DNA of 64,000 nucleotides from Bacteroidota bacterium (lineage in GTDB: Bacteria > Bacteroidota > Bacteroidia > Bacteroidales > Paludibacteraceae): the NCBI GenBank assembly GCA_017860345.1, contig JAFNAV010000008.1:62001-126000 (forward strand). Reading direction: 5' to 3'. This document shows, one piece after another, positions 1 through 7,671 of the stretch. The translations under genes and the position numbers were made by a program. The first letter of the stretch is position 1, and each line of letters opens with the position of its first letter. The notes beneath the pieces were generated by a model. The model ran no database searches. It saw only the letters and a list, made by a program, of their open reading frames with translations, and was not told the DNA's origin.

Positions 1-82
1 TCGTATTCATGCTCGTTTCAATGGAGTATGGAACTGGCATTGAATATATCTTTTGGTTTAAATACCTGCTCCAGATTGTTAA

Positions 83-1387
83 TTATTTTATTTCTAATGT
101 TTTATTTTGATATAGATTGAGAAGTTGCGCGTTCATGATACTCAGGTATTTAGCCTGTATAACATTTTGTTGCGCAGCCAGATAGTTGTTTTTCTCGGTA
201 AGCAGGTCGAGGGTGTTTTTCATACCCAGTTCAAACTGCTGCTGAATAAGTTCGTAGCTGCTTTTCAATGATTTTTGTTTTTCGAGTGCGGCGTAATACT
301 GACTTTGAGCCGACACCGCCGACTGGTAAACAGACTCGATTTCCTGTAGTAGTTCTTTCTGTGCACTTACGAGTTGCAGCTGGCTGTTTTTCTCTGAAAG
401 TTGGGCTTTTTCTACAGCCGATTTGTTTTCGCGATTACTGAAAACAGGTACGCTTACAGTGATACCAATGCCATTGTTCCAGTTATTTTTGAATTGTTCG
501 CTAAGCGAAAAATTAGTCCCTGAACCATGTCCTGTTGATATGCCGGCATTGAGCGAAAGTTTAGGGTAGTACCCGGTTTTAGCTTTTGCTGTTTCGAGGT
601 TGGCAATTTTCACGCTTAATTCACTGCTTTTAACCTGTGGCATCACGTTGAGCGCTTGTTCGTAAACGCTTGCGAGGCTTGGTAGCGGATGTAGCACATC
701 CGTTGAGTTTATTTCAGGAATAGCCATGTTGATAGTTTCGTTCAGCGGGAGTTCAAGCAGTTGTTTGAGCTGTAGCTTATAGGTGCTGAGCGAATTTTCA
801 GATACGGTAAGCTGATATTTATCTGAGCTGTATTGCGATTCCAATTGTGCTACATCCACTTTGGATATACTGCCTGCTTTTTGTAGCTCTTGTCCACGTT
901 TCATCTGAAATTCAGATACTTCTACAGTTGACTTATTGATTTTTACAGCTTCGTCGGCATATAAAATCTGAAGATAAGTTTGCAAAATAGACATTTGAAT
1001 ATTCTTCTCGGCTTCGAGTACAGCATATTGCCCGGCTTGTTCATTCAGCTTTTGTTGTTCTATGTTTTTCAGCGTTTTTCCGGCATCAAACAGCGTCATC
1101 GAACTACTAATGCTATACGATCCGGTATAAACATTAGATGGTGTGAACGGGTTGTTACTGTAATTCTGGTTAATGCCTCCGGTGAGCGAAGGGAAAAGAG
1201 CAGCCTTGGCTAATTTGGTGTTTACCTGATTTTGTTCCAGACTGATTTTTGATTGCTGAATCTGAATATTGTTGACCAAAGCATAATTTATGCAACCATT
1301 CAGATCCCATTGTTCCGGTTTTTCCTGCGCATAAACTGTAGTTGCAGCAGCCAGAACGAGTATTGGTAATAAATTTCGTATTCTCAT
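83..1387 (-). CDS. TolC-family outer membrane efflux channel protein
   Basis: A 434-residue outer-membrane factor of the TolC/OEP family, the exit duct of tripartite efflux pumps or type I exporters. A signal peptide ends near VYA-QE at residue 20. The rest shows the two long helical OEP repeats (about residues 30-220 and 240-430), rich in Gln, Ala and Leu heptads, with the conserved Leu-Asp-Leu-Leu-Thr-Glu turn near residue 395. Length is normal for the family. A -7 box (TACTTTTG) lies just upstream of the ATG, so this is the first gene of its unit; the adaptor and pump genes would lie past the left edge of the window. The substrate cannot be inferred. Confidence 0.93.
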   Translation of the reverse strand: MRIRNLLPILVLAAATTVYAQEKPEQWDLNGCINYALVNNIQIQQSKISLEQNQVNTKLAKAALFPSLTGGINQNYSNNPFTPSNVYTGSYSISSSMTLFDAGKTLKNIEQQKLNEQAGQYAVLEAEKNIQMSILQTYLQILYADEAVKINKSTVEVSEFQMKRGQELQKAGSISKVDVAQLESQYSSDKYQLTVSENSLSTYKLQLKQLLELPLNETINMAIPEINSTDVLHPLPSLASVYEQALNVMPQVKSSELSVKIANLETAKAKTGYYPKLSLNAGISTGHGSGTNFSLSEQFKNNWNNGIGITVSVPVFSNRENKSAVEKAQLSEKNSQLQLVSAQKELLQEIESVYQSAVSAQSQYYAALEKQKSLKSSYELIQQQFELGMKNTLDLLTEKNNYLAAQQNVIQAKYLSIMNAQLLNLYQNKTLEIK

Positions 1388-1410
1388 ATTTGTATTCTGT
1401 TAATCTGGTT

Positions 1411-1418
1411 CAAAAGTA
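1411..1418 (-). promoter_or_regulatory. -7 promoter box of the TolC-family gene
   Basis: Read on the minus strand, TACTTTTG matches the Bacteroidota consensus TAnnTTTG and sits about 24 bases before the start codon. Confidence 0.5.
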
Positions 1419-1558
1419 GAATACAAAATACGTCGGCACAAAAGATTTAGACGAATGGCGGGTTTTCTTCGACGAATAGTCAGTTTTACAAACAATAATT
1501 TCTGATTGGGGAGGATGGTAAAAGTAATTATCGGTCAAAGAAAGGGTAGGTAAAAATG

Positions 1559-1603
1559 AAAAAACCGACAGTCTTACCTTTTCGGGTAAGCGCAAATCGG
1601 TTT
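1559..1603 (-). terminator. Intrinsic terminator after the small winged-helix gene
   Basis: On the minus strand AAACCGA...CTTACC pairs with GGTAAG...TCGGTTT and is followed by a T run. It lies about 25 bases after the stop of the 58-residue gene. Confidence 0.6.
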
Positions 1604-1628
1604 CTGTAATGTCAGGATGCCGGAAGAA

Positions 1629-1805
1629 TTAAGCCGGCTGCCAGTAGCACATTTTAGGCGACACGATAGCACCTTCGGTTTTCAGTTGTTTCATAGCTTT
1701 GTCCACGTCTTTGCGGTCGAGCCCGGTTAGTTCAACTAATTTACCGGCATTCAACGGAGTTCCGGCCTTTTTCATGGCTTCCAGTACAAGTTCTTTTGCT
1801 TCCAT
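1629..1805 (-). CDS. Small winged-helix (HTH) domain protein, 58 residues
   Basis: A 58-residue gene reading [15 protein letters not shown] at the start and ending KMCYWQPA. The pattern helix, [16 protein letters not shown], helix, then a short '[11 protein letters not shown]' hairpin is that of a minimal winged-helix domain similar to those in MarR- or ArsR-type regulators and in small Bacteroidota proteins with no other domain. It has no sensor domain. It stands alone between two minus-strand genes and has its own terminator, so it is probably transcribed separately. A role in DNA binding is inferred from the fold only. Confidence 0.75.
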   Translation of the reverse strand: MEAKELVLEAMKKAGTPLNAGKLVELTGLDRKDVDKAMKQLKTEGAIVSPKMCYWQPA

Positions 1806-1932
1806 AAAAATGTAAATGTGTTTTTTAACCCTTAAATTTTTTAAAAGGTTGGTTTTTGAATTAATATTTTTTTAATTATGTATTTATCTAATGCTTATCC
1901 ACCTGAAAAAGTTTATATCCGGATAAGAATTT

Positions 1933-2727
1933 TTATTTCCGTTCAGAGTCAGGAGGTAAAATATTCTTCCTTACTTTTTTCAGAAAACTCTGCATGCGTT
2001 CTGTATCTTTATTTTCGATAATATCCAAAAGTACCTTGAGCTCTGCACGGATATTGTTAATCTGCCGGGGCGAGTAGGGGTTAAATAAAATTTCCGAAAG
2101 CAGGTAGTCGTCTTCGCTGAGCAGGCCTTTAGCTATGTCCATATGCCTTTTAAAGGTAGTGCCGGGCGCCTCCTGCGGTTTCATTACCGATGCAAAAACC
2201 AATGTAGATGCAAACGGAATAGAGAGAGAATACGCGATGGTTTCGTCGTGTTCGTCGAATGTATATTCAAAGATATTCAGTCGTAACGAACCATACAAAT
2301 CTTTGAAAAAAGCTTTACCCATATGGTCGGATTCCGAAATAATGATAGCGCTTTGGGTACTCAGGTTATCCAGCGTGGCAAACGTGGGTCCAAACATAGG
2401 GTGTGTGGACACATAACGCATGCCGGTGCTCTCATAATACTGTTGTAAGCCTGTTTTTACCGAAGCAATATCTGAAATAATACAGTTTTTGGGAAGATAA
2501 GGCAAAGCCGCCTGAAAGGCCTCTATGGTATATTTTAAGGTAACACAATTGATAACCAGTTCCGGCTCAAATTCCTGAACTTCTTCGTATTTTGTCATAC
2601 GCAGGGTATTGAACACAAAACGTAACCGTTTCGGGTCGGTATCAAACAAGGCTACTTCGTGCTGAATGCACAAAACATCAGTAAGAAAAGTGCCCATTTT
2701 TCCGGCACCAAGTACAAGTATCTTCAT
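1933..2727 (-). CDS. tyrA: Prephenate dehydrogenase (TyrA)
   Basis: A 264-residue NAD(P)-dependent prephenate dehydrogenase, which oxidatively decarboxylates prephenate to 4-hydroxyphenylpyruvate in tyrosine synthesis. The dinucleotide-binding GAGKMG motif is at residues 7-12, the family STHPMFGP segment carrying the conserved His is near residue 108, and the helical dimerisation half follows. There is no fused chorismate mutase or ACT domain. A -7 box (minus strand, 2789-2796) lies between this gene and the upstream AmpG-like gene, so it is likely transcribed on its own. No other aromatic gene is adjacent, although aroA and aroE occur elsewhere in the window. Confidence 0.9.
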   Translation of the reverse strand: MKILVLGAGKMGTFLTDVLCIQHEVALFDTDPKRLRFVFNTLRMTKYEEVQEFEPELVINCVTLKYTIEAFQAALPYLPKNCIISDIASVKTGLQQYYESTGMRYVSTHPMFGPTFATLDNLSTQSAIIISESDHMGKAFFKDLYGSLRLNIFEYTFDEHDETIAYSLSIPFASTLVFASVMKPQEAPGTTFKRHMDIAKGLLSEDDYLLSEILFNPYSPRQINNIRAELKVLLDIIENKDTERMQSFLKKVRKNILPPDSERK

Positions 2728-2736
2728 AAGTTATGA

Positions 2737-2856
2737 CCCCTAACCCCTAAAGGGGAACTTGAGGATAGTCTGTTTTGTAAATAATGCACAAAGATAATAA
2801 TTAGAACTGATTTCTTTTTATTTGATTAGACAAAGTTCCTCTTTAGGGGTTAGGGG
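2737..2856. repeat. Inverted pair of GC-rich palindromic repeats (REP-like)
   Basis: Two copies of a repeat with core CCCCTAACCCCTAAAGGGG sit at 2737-2758 and, inverted and slightly diverged, at 2835-2856. The core contains the palindrome CCCCTAAAGGGG. The right copy runs into the 3' end of the AmpG-like gene and encodes its last residues and stop. The tyrA promoter box lies between the two copies. The same repeat occurs at 7576-7670, with related forms at 10350 and 40047. Confidence 0.75.
2789..2796 (-). promoter_or_regulatory. -7 promoter box of tyrA
   Basis: On the minus strand TATCTTTG matches TAnnTTTG exactly, about 60 bases before the tyrA start and inside the loop of the inverted repeat pair. 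Confidence 0.55.
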
Positions 2857-4129
2857 TTTTCTTCTTTCCAAACTCTTTATCAATCTTCAAAAATGGAATT
2901 ACTGCCAATGTAGGAATAGCCAGAATCATGATCCATATAAAAAAATGGTGATACCCGATATGATCCTGAAGCCATCCGGCAATCATTCCCGGTAACATCA
3001 TTCCCAAAGCCATAAAGCCGGTACACATGGCATAATGAGCCGTTTTATGTTCGCCGTCAGAAAAATAAATCAGGTAAAGCATATAAGCTGTAAAGCCAAA
3101 ACCGTATCCAAACTGTTCGATGGCTACTGCTATATTGATCAAAATAAAATTGGTAGGTAATGCCCACGAGAGGTAAACATAAGCCAAATGAGGCAGCGTA
3201 ATGCTCAGCGCCATGGGCCAAATCCAGTATTTCAATCCTTTGCGCGAGGCAGCTATCCCTCCGATAATTCCACCCAGCGTAAGGGCGATAACACCCACCG
3301 TTCCGTAAACCAATCCCACCTGTTCGGTTTCGAGACCGAGTCCGCCGACTTCGCGGGCATCGAGCAGGAAGGGAGAAGCCATTTTTACCAACATGGCTTC
3401 GCCGAGACGATAAAGCAGCATAAAAGTAATGGCCAGAAAGATGCCTTTTTTGGTAAAGAAAGAGGCGAATGTCAGTCCGAATTCTTTGAAAATCTCAGCA
3501 GGCGAGTTTCCTTTTTTCTCACCATCGGTGGCAGGTCGGGGCAAAGCAAACCGGTGGTAAATAAAAAACAATCCGAACATACCTGCCAGAATAAAGAAGG
3601 TGATGCTCCATGATAATCGGATATTTCCCGTTGATTTTTCCAGAAAACCGGCTAATATAATCAACAATCCCTGACCGGAAATCATGGCTAAACGGTAAAA
3701 AGTACTGCGGATACCCACAAAAAATGATTGCTGTGAGCTGTCTAACGCCAGCATATAAAAACCGTCGGCAGCAATATCGTGGGTGGCAGAACTAAAGGCA
3801 ATCAGCCACAGCACCGCCAACGTAGCCTGAAAAAAGAATGGCATGGGGATGAGAAATGCCACTCCGGCCAGTCCGGCTCCAATCAGTAACTGCATGGAAA
3901 TAATCCACCAACGTTTGGTTTTGATAATATCCACAAACGGACTCCAGAACGGTTTAATGACCCAAGGCAGATACAGCCAGCTGGTGTACAGGGCAATATC
4001 GGTGTTGGAAATATTCAGGCGTTTGTACATAATCACGGCTACGGTCATAGCCACCACATACGGAATTCCCTCCGCAAAATACAGCGTAGGAACCCATGTC
4101 CAGGGGGATTGATTCGTTTTATTATTCAT
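2843..4129 (-). CDS. AmpG-like muropeptide permease (MFS transporter)
   Basis: A 428-residue, roughly 12-helix transporter of the major facilitator superfamily that resembles AmpG and acetyl-CoA-transporter-like permeases. It has an N-terminal 'YFAEGIPY' segment and a helix-2 region 'YLPWVIKPFWSPFVD' typical of AmpG. AmpG imports anhydro-muropeptides for cell-wall recycling. The start overlaps the end of the SpoIID/LytB-like gene by 8 bases, so the two are translationally linked and probably act on the same material. The last residues (KTPNP) and the stop codon come from a GC-rich repeat, so the original C-terminus may have been altered. Substrate assignment rests on family and neighbours. 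Confidence 0.82.
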   Translation of the reverse strand: MNNKTNQSPWTWVPTLYFAEGIPYVVAMTVAVIMYKRLNISNTDIALYTSWLYLPWVIKPFWSPFVDIIKTKRWWIISMQLLIGAGLAGVAFLIPMPFFFQATLAVLWLIAFSSATHDIAADGFYMLALDSSQQSFFVGIRSTFYRLAMISGQGLLIILAGFLEKSTGNIRLSWSITFFILAGMFGLFFIYHRFALPRPATDGEKKGNSPAEIFKEFGLTFASFFTKKGIFLAITFMLLYRLGEAMLVKMASPFLLDAREVGGLGLETEQVGLVYGTVGVIALTLGGIIGGIAASRKGLKYWIWPMALSITLPHLAYVYLSWALPTNFILINIAVAIEQFGYGFGFTAYMLYLIYFSDGEHKTAHYAMCTGFMALGMMLPGMIAGWLQDHIGYHHFFIWIMILAIPTLAVIPFLKIDKEFGKKKTPNP

Positions 4130-5465
4130 ATATTTTTTTTAATTCCGCATTTCTGAAATAATGCAATAAAATTTCATCGTATCGATATCCTTTTTCGCCC
4201 ATTACAGCGGCACCAATCTGGCAAAGTCCCACGCCATGTCCCCAGCCGGCTCCGGTAAGGGTGAAATGCTGTGGAATACCATCTACCACATCCGATTTAT
4301 CTGCCACAAATGCCGAACTATACAGGTGTGAATTGGATAGCCATTTACGGATTTCCAGTTCTTTCCCAACTGTAATGTTTTGTTTGGTTCCCACTATTTT
4401 CAGTTCAATCAATCGTCCGGATTCGCCACGTTTAATAGGAATCAAATCCATGATTTGCCCGATATCGATACCCGAGCGGCGAGCAATCAGTTCCGATATT
4501 TCTTCCTGCGAATACTCCACTTTCCAGCGATAAAAATCGGTTGTTTCCTGATCGTAGTTGTTCAATACCTGCGAAAGTATATTTTTATCCTTCGTATTGC
4601 AGAAGGCTGCGGGACTCTTGCGAATCCAGTTTTCGGCATTCTTTTCTATGGTCAAATCGGTTTCAAATCCTTCGGGCGTTTCGGCATTATCTATCACCTT
4701 GGTGAGGTAAGGATGATGCACAGGTGCCCAACAGTTTTCGAAGGCTTCGCTTGCTCCGCCACACGACTTACTGAAACGCGCATCGCAAATTTTTCCATCG
4801 TACATCAAGACTTGTCCGCGCGTAGCGTCGATGGCTTTTTGTACGGCTTCGGTCGAAACGCGGGTGATGCCTTGATACCGTTGGCAATGGTCGTCGGCAC
4901 ACACATCGAAATGCGTATGGGCATCGCGTTCGTACCATTTTTCTATGTGCCCGGACAACGATGAACTGACAACCGAACTATGGCTATTTTGTTGTCTGCT
5001 TTCTGTTGTCTGTTGTCTGTTGTCGTTCAATATCGGATGCAACAACCAACTGCGCGAAATAACTGCATGTGCTTTCAGCAATTCGTCGGATGCGGTAGCG
5101 CTCATTTCACTGGAAATAACACTGGTGAGGTAATTTTCCACAGCAATTCTGTTGATGGCGGTCAATTGTTCTTGTTCAATAATTAATTTTAAGTCTCCGT
5201 TAAAACGTTGGTTTTCTTTTCGTTCCCAATGAAAATTGATGCCTATAACCACATCTGTCAGCTCAAAAAAGCAAGTGTCCAGCGTCGGAGTCAGTATGAC
5301 TTCATCATACATCTGCTCATCAAACAGAATTTTTTGATCTATAATCCTTACCGTTTTTTGCCCGGTAAACTCTTTGTTGTCAAATATATAAATGCCTTCA
5401 AGAGAGAATTGGATTGTTGGAGCAGATAAAATACCTACGTGAATAAGGGGTTCCTGAATTTTCAT
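4122..5465 (-). CDS. SpoIID/LytB-domain protein
   Basis: A 447-residue protein with the SpoIID/LytB domain. SpoIID itself is a lytic transglycosylase of peptide-free peptidoglycan strands; LytB modulates an amidase. Visible signatures are 'SEMSATASDELLKAHAV' (with the family Glu) near residue 118, a Cys-rich 'KSCGGASEAFENCW' segment, and the C-terminal 'GAGWGHGVGLCQIGA' motif. There is no obvious signal peptide, so its cellular location is unclear. The region after residue 140 contains a low-complexity Gln/Ser stretch encoded by three perfect 7-base repeats. The gene overlaps the AmpG-like gene by 8 bases and follows the transglutaminase-like gene by 19 bases. Confidence 0.85.
   Translation of the reverse strand: MKIQEPLIHVGILSAPTIQFSLEGIYIFDNKEFTGQKTVRIIDQKILFDEQMYDEVILTPTLDTCFFELTDVVIGINFHWERKENQRFNGDLKLIIEQEQLTAINRIAVENYLTSVISSEMSATASDELLKAHAVISRSWLLHPILNDNRQQTTESRQQNSHSSVVSSSLSGHIEKWYERDAHTHFDVCADDHCQRYQGITRVSTEAVQKAIDATRGQVLMYDGKICDARFSKSCGGASEAFENCWAPVHHPYLTKVIDNAETPEGFETDLTIEKNAENWIRKSPAAFCNTKDKNILSQVLNNYDQETTDFYRWKVEYSQEEISELIARRSGIDIGQIMDLIPIKRGESGRLIELKIVGTKQNITVGKELEIRKWLSNSHLYSSAFVADKSDVVDGIPQHFTLTGAGWGHGVGLCQIGAAVMGEKGYRYDEILLHYFRNAELKKIYE
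5003..5023. repeat. Three tandem 7-base repeats inside the SpoIID/LytB gene
   Basis: CTGTTGT occurs three times in perfect tandem, flanked by degenerate copies (4990-5002). The unit is not a multiple of three, so gain or loss of one copy would shift the reading frame. Confidence 0.8.
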
Positions 5466-5484
5466 ATCGAAACGAGTGGCGTTT

Positions 5485-6645
5485 TTACTTTTTGGTGTAA
5501 AATAATGTATGTCTGATTGTTGGACTTGTATTTATGTACTCTGTAAGGAACCGCTTTTGTTCTTCGAACGACCCTGATACATCGTAAAATGAACCTCTGA
5601 TTTGGTTTACCGATTCTTTCATTTTAGCATCGGTATACTTTATTTTCACAAACTGATCTTTGAATCTGTCAAAATACATTCCGGCATTATCCAGTATCTG
5701 TTTTATCTCTGTATCAGGTCGCTTGGGCGTAAATTGATTATTGCGATAATTTATAAACCTGTTGAGTTCCTCAATACCTTTATTCAGATTGACAACCGCA
5801 TTGTTAAACCAATACACCGATTCATTCAGCCTAAGCCTGTTTATTTCCTTTTTAATTTCATTTTGTCGTTCCTTGAGTAGATTGTTTTCTATTCCGTTTT
5901 TTTCGAGTCGCCTGAGCAGGGTTAATTGTTGTTGAATAGAATCCTGCTTTTCGTACAAAGTTATGGAATCTTTGAAATTATACGCAATTTTTCGGGGTGA
6001 AATTGAAAAATCAGCTTTTATAAATGCTTTGTTGCTTATGGGCGATTTTAATAATTGCCACGAGGGATCGAAAGGACAATGAGATTTTACATATTCCTCA
6101 GGCTGAGGATTAAAATGTGTTTCTTTGAAAAGCCTTACGAATTTACCGTTTTGTATGTTACCACTGCCCCAGGTAGGATCAAACAACCACCACCGTGAGC
6201 CTACGTAAGCAGCACTCCAGGCATGTGGCGAGGTATCCATTTTACCGTTTTGTCTTGTAAATCCGGTCACTACATAAGTTTTCACGCCGGCTTTATTGCA
6301 AATATGGCTAAAAAGCATGGCATAATGTATACAAAGACCTTTTTTTTCCGTCATTACTTCATCAAGTATTTCCTGGTCTTTTTCGTAGTACTCTATGGTG
6401 TAGGCGCGTGAAATGTCGTAACTGATGTTATGAGTAATCCAGTAAAAAGTGGCACGAACTTTTTCTTCGTCAGTTTTGAAATTCTTTTTTACATAAGAAG
6501 CAATATCATCTACTGTTTTGGTCATTTTTTGAGGTATCTGTCTCATGCGTGCATCCACTGCATTGTAGTCAGGCGTTTTTTGTGCATGTATGTGTACCGG
6601 AATAAATGCCAGCAATGTTAAAATGTAGATAATTTTCATGACCAA
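5485..6645 (-). CDS. Secreted transglutaminase-like protein
   Basis: A 386-residue exported protein. The signal peptide ends at 'HIHA-QK' near residue 21. A transglutaminase/protease-like core follows with the Cys-His-Asp set: Cys in 'KKGLCIHYAMLF' (about residue 103), His in 'SPHAWSAAYV' (about 140) and Asp in 'WWLFDPTWG' (about 155). The C-terminal half is helical and charged and has no domain I recognise. Members of this superfamily in bacteria are often cysteine peptidases rather than cross-linkers. Its position between the SpoIID/LytB and DUF4922 genes suggests an envelope role, perhaps on peptide stems, but that is inference. Confidence 0.82.
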   Translation of the reverse strand: MVMKIIYILTLLAFIPVHIHAQKTPDYNAVDARMRQIPQKMTKTVDDIASYVKKNFKTDEEKVRATFYWITHNISYDISRAYTIEYYEKDQEILDEVMTEKKGLCIHYAMLFSHICNKAGVKTYVVTGFTRQNGKMDTSPHAWSAAYVGSRWWLFDPTWGSGNIQNGKFVRLFKETHFNPQPEEYVKSHCPFDPSWQLLKSPISNKAFIKADFSISPRKIAYNFKDSITLYEKQDSIQQQLTLLRRLEKNGIENNLLKERQNEIKKEINRLRLNESVYWFNNAVVNLNKGIEELNRFINYRNNQFTPKRPDTEIKQILDNAGMYFDRFKDQFVKIKYTDAKMKESVNQIRGSFYDVSGSFEEQKRFLTEYINTSPTIRHTLFYTKK

Positions 6646-6674
6646 CTTGTAATGTGTAAGCGTTTTGCCCCCGG

Positions 6675-7637
6675 TTAAAAACTAACCTGTTGCAGGATAC
6701 TCTCAATGTCTTTAAGGGTAATACGCTTGAAATGTTCCTCTACGGGCGTTACAAATACTCCTCCCAACTCTACGGTGGCCGGACTGATAAGTAGCTGTTC
6801 ATCTTCTCTGGCTACATATTGCCATGGGCGAAAAGCCTTTCGGGGTATTATAAAAACGTACCATTTCCCGTTTTCGTACATGGATATTAAATTCATCATG
6901 GGCTCGGAACTTAGCTCGTTGTTGGCAGAACTAAAGTGATTGTATAGCTTTGCAAAGGCATCTTCTGCACTTTCAATTTCTGCGGTTTCAATAATATAAA
7001 CCGTTCTACTGTAGTTTTTTAATTGGAGGAGTTGCATCTTTTCAGTGGTGACGAGCAGGTCGGTGTGCGTGTCTTTCAGTCGTTTATAGTCGTTCACCAA
7101 AGGCAGAAAATCCTTTGTTCCTGCCTGAAAATGCAGATGATCCGGGGCGGAAGCACCACATTGCGGACCGTTGTAAAACACCAGATAATCGTCCATGGCT
7201 TGTGCCAATAGCAGCATATCGGCAAAGTAAGGTTTTATTTGCTGCGGTATATGCTCCTTGTGCGGGATGGTGAAATGTTCGGGGAAAATAGGAAAGGGAT
7301 TCACCAAAATCTCGTAATCGCCAAAGTCAACCGATTTTTGTTCAGCCGGACGATTGGCCGCACACAAAAAACACTTTCGTTCGGCTATGGTTTTGGCATC
7401 TACCTTCGCACCGGACGACACAATACGCGCAGGATTGAACTGTACGCGCACCTCATAATCGCCAAACGAGAATGATTTGGTGCGCACGGTTTTTAGCCCT
7501 TCGAAATTTGTACGAGCCAGCGGCCAGGAGGAAAGCTGAGATGAAAAGAGATTGGCTGCGAATAAATTTAAAACGCCCCTAACCCCTAAAGGGGAATTGA
7601 TATTAGTCTCGTCTATCTTATTTCTTTTATCATCCAT
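6675..7637 (-). CDS. DUF4922 protein, HIT/GalT-like nucleotidyltransferase fold
   Basis: A 320-residue cytoplasmic protein of the DUF4922 family. A 'CFLC' pair (about residue 89), a 'PEHFTIPH' segment (about 119) and 'HLHFQAG' (about residue 167) together resemble the zinc ligands and HxHxQ active site of galactose-1-phosphate uridylyltransferase and of GDP-sugar phosphorylases. Transfer of a nucleotidyl group to or from a sugar phosphate is therefore likely. It lies between a GT2 gene and envelope genes, which fits nucleotide-sugar metabolism. The first 20 or so residues include SPLGVRG, which is encoded by a GC-rich repeat, so the annotated N-terminus may be partly repeat-derived. Confidence 0.8.
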   Translation of the reverse strand: MDDKRNKIDETNINSPLGVRGVLNLFAANLFSSQLSSWPLARTNFEGLKTVRTKSFSFGDYEVRVQFNPARIVSSGAKVDAKTIAERKCFLCAANRPAEQKSVDFGDYEILVNPFPIFPEHFTIPHKEHIPQQIKPYFADMLLLAQAMDDYLVFYNGPQCGASAPDHLHFQAGTKDFLPLVNDYKRLKDTHTDLLVTTEKMQLLQLKNYSRTVYIIETAEIESAEDAFAKLYNHFSSANNELSSEPMMNLISMYENGKWYVFIIPRKAFRPWQYVAREDEQLLISPATVELGGVFVTPVEEHFKRITLKDIESILQQVSF

Positions 7638-7670
7638 AATAATTATATTTTTTCCCTTTAAGGGTTAGGA
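7576..7670. repeat. Second inverted pair of GC-rich palindromic repeats
   Basis: A copy with CCCCTAACCCCTAAAGGGG lies at 7576-7597 inside the 5' end of the DUF4922 gene. A shorter, diverged and inverted copy (TTCCCTTTAAGGGTTAGGA) lies at 7652-7670 between that gene and the glycosyltransferase gene. The start codon of the DUF4922 gene lies between the two copies. Confidence 0.7.
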
Positions 7671-7671
7671 A

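Noticed and set aside
1-82. A possible partial gene at the left edge (minus strand, beginning MPVPYSIETSMNT)
   Set aside because: Too short to judge; it has no recognisable motif and leaves the window at once.
1410-1595. A 61-residue open frame on the minus strand upstream of the TolC-family gene
   Set aside because: Low-complexity sequence with no family resemblance; it overlaps the promoter box and terminator of its neighbours.
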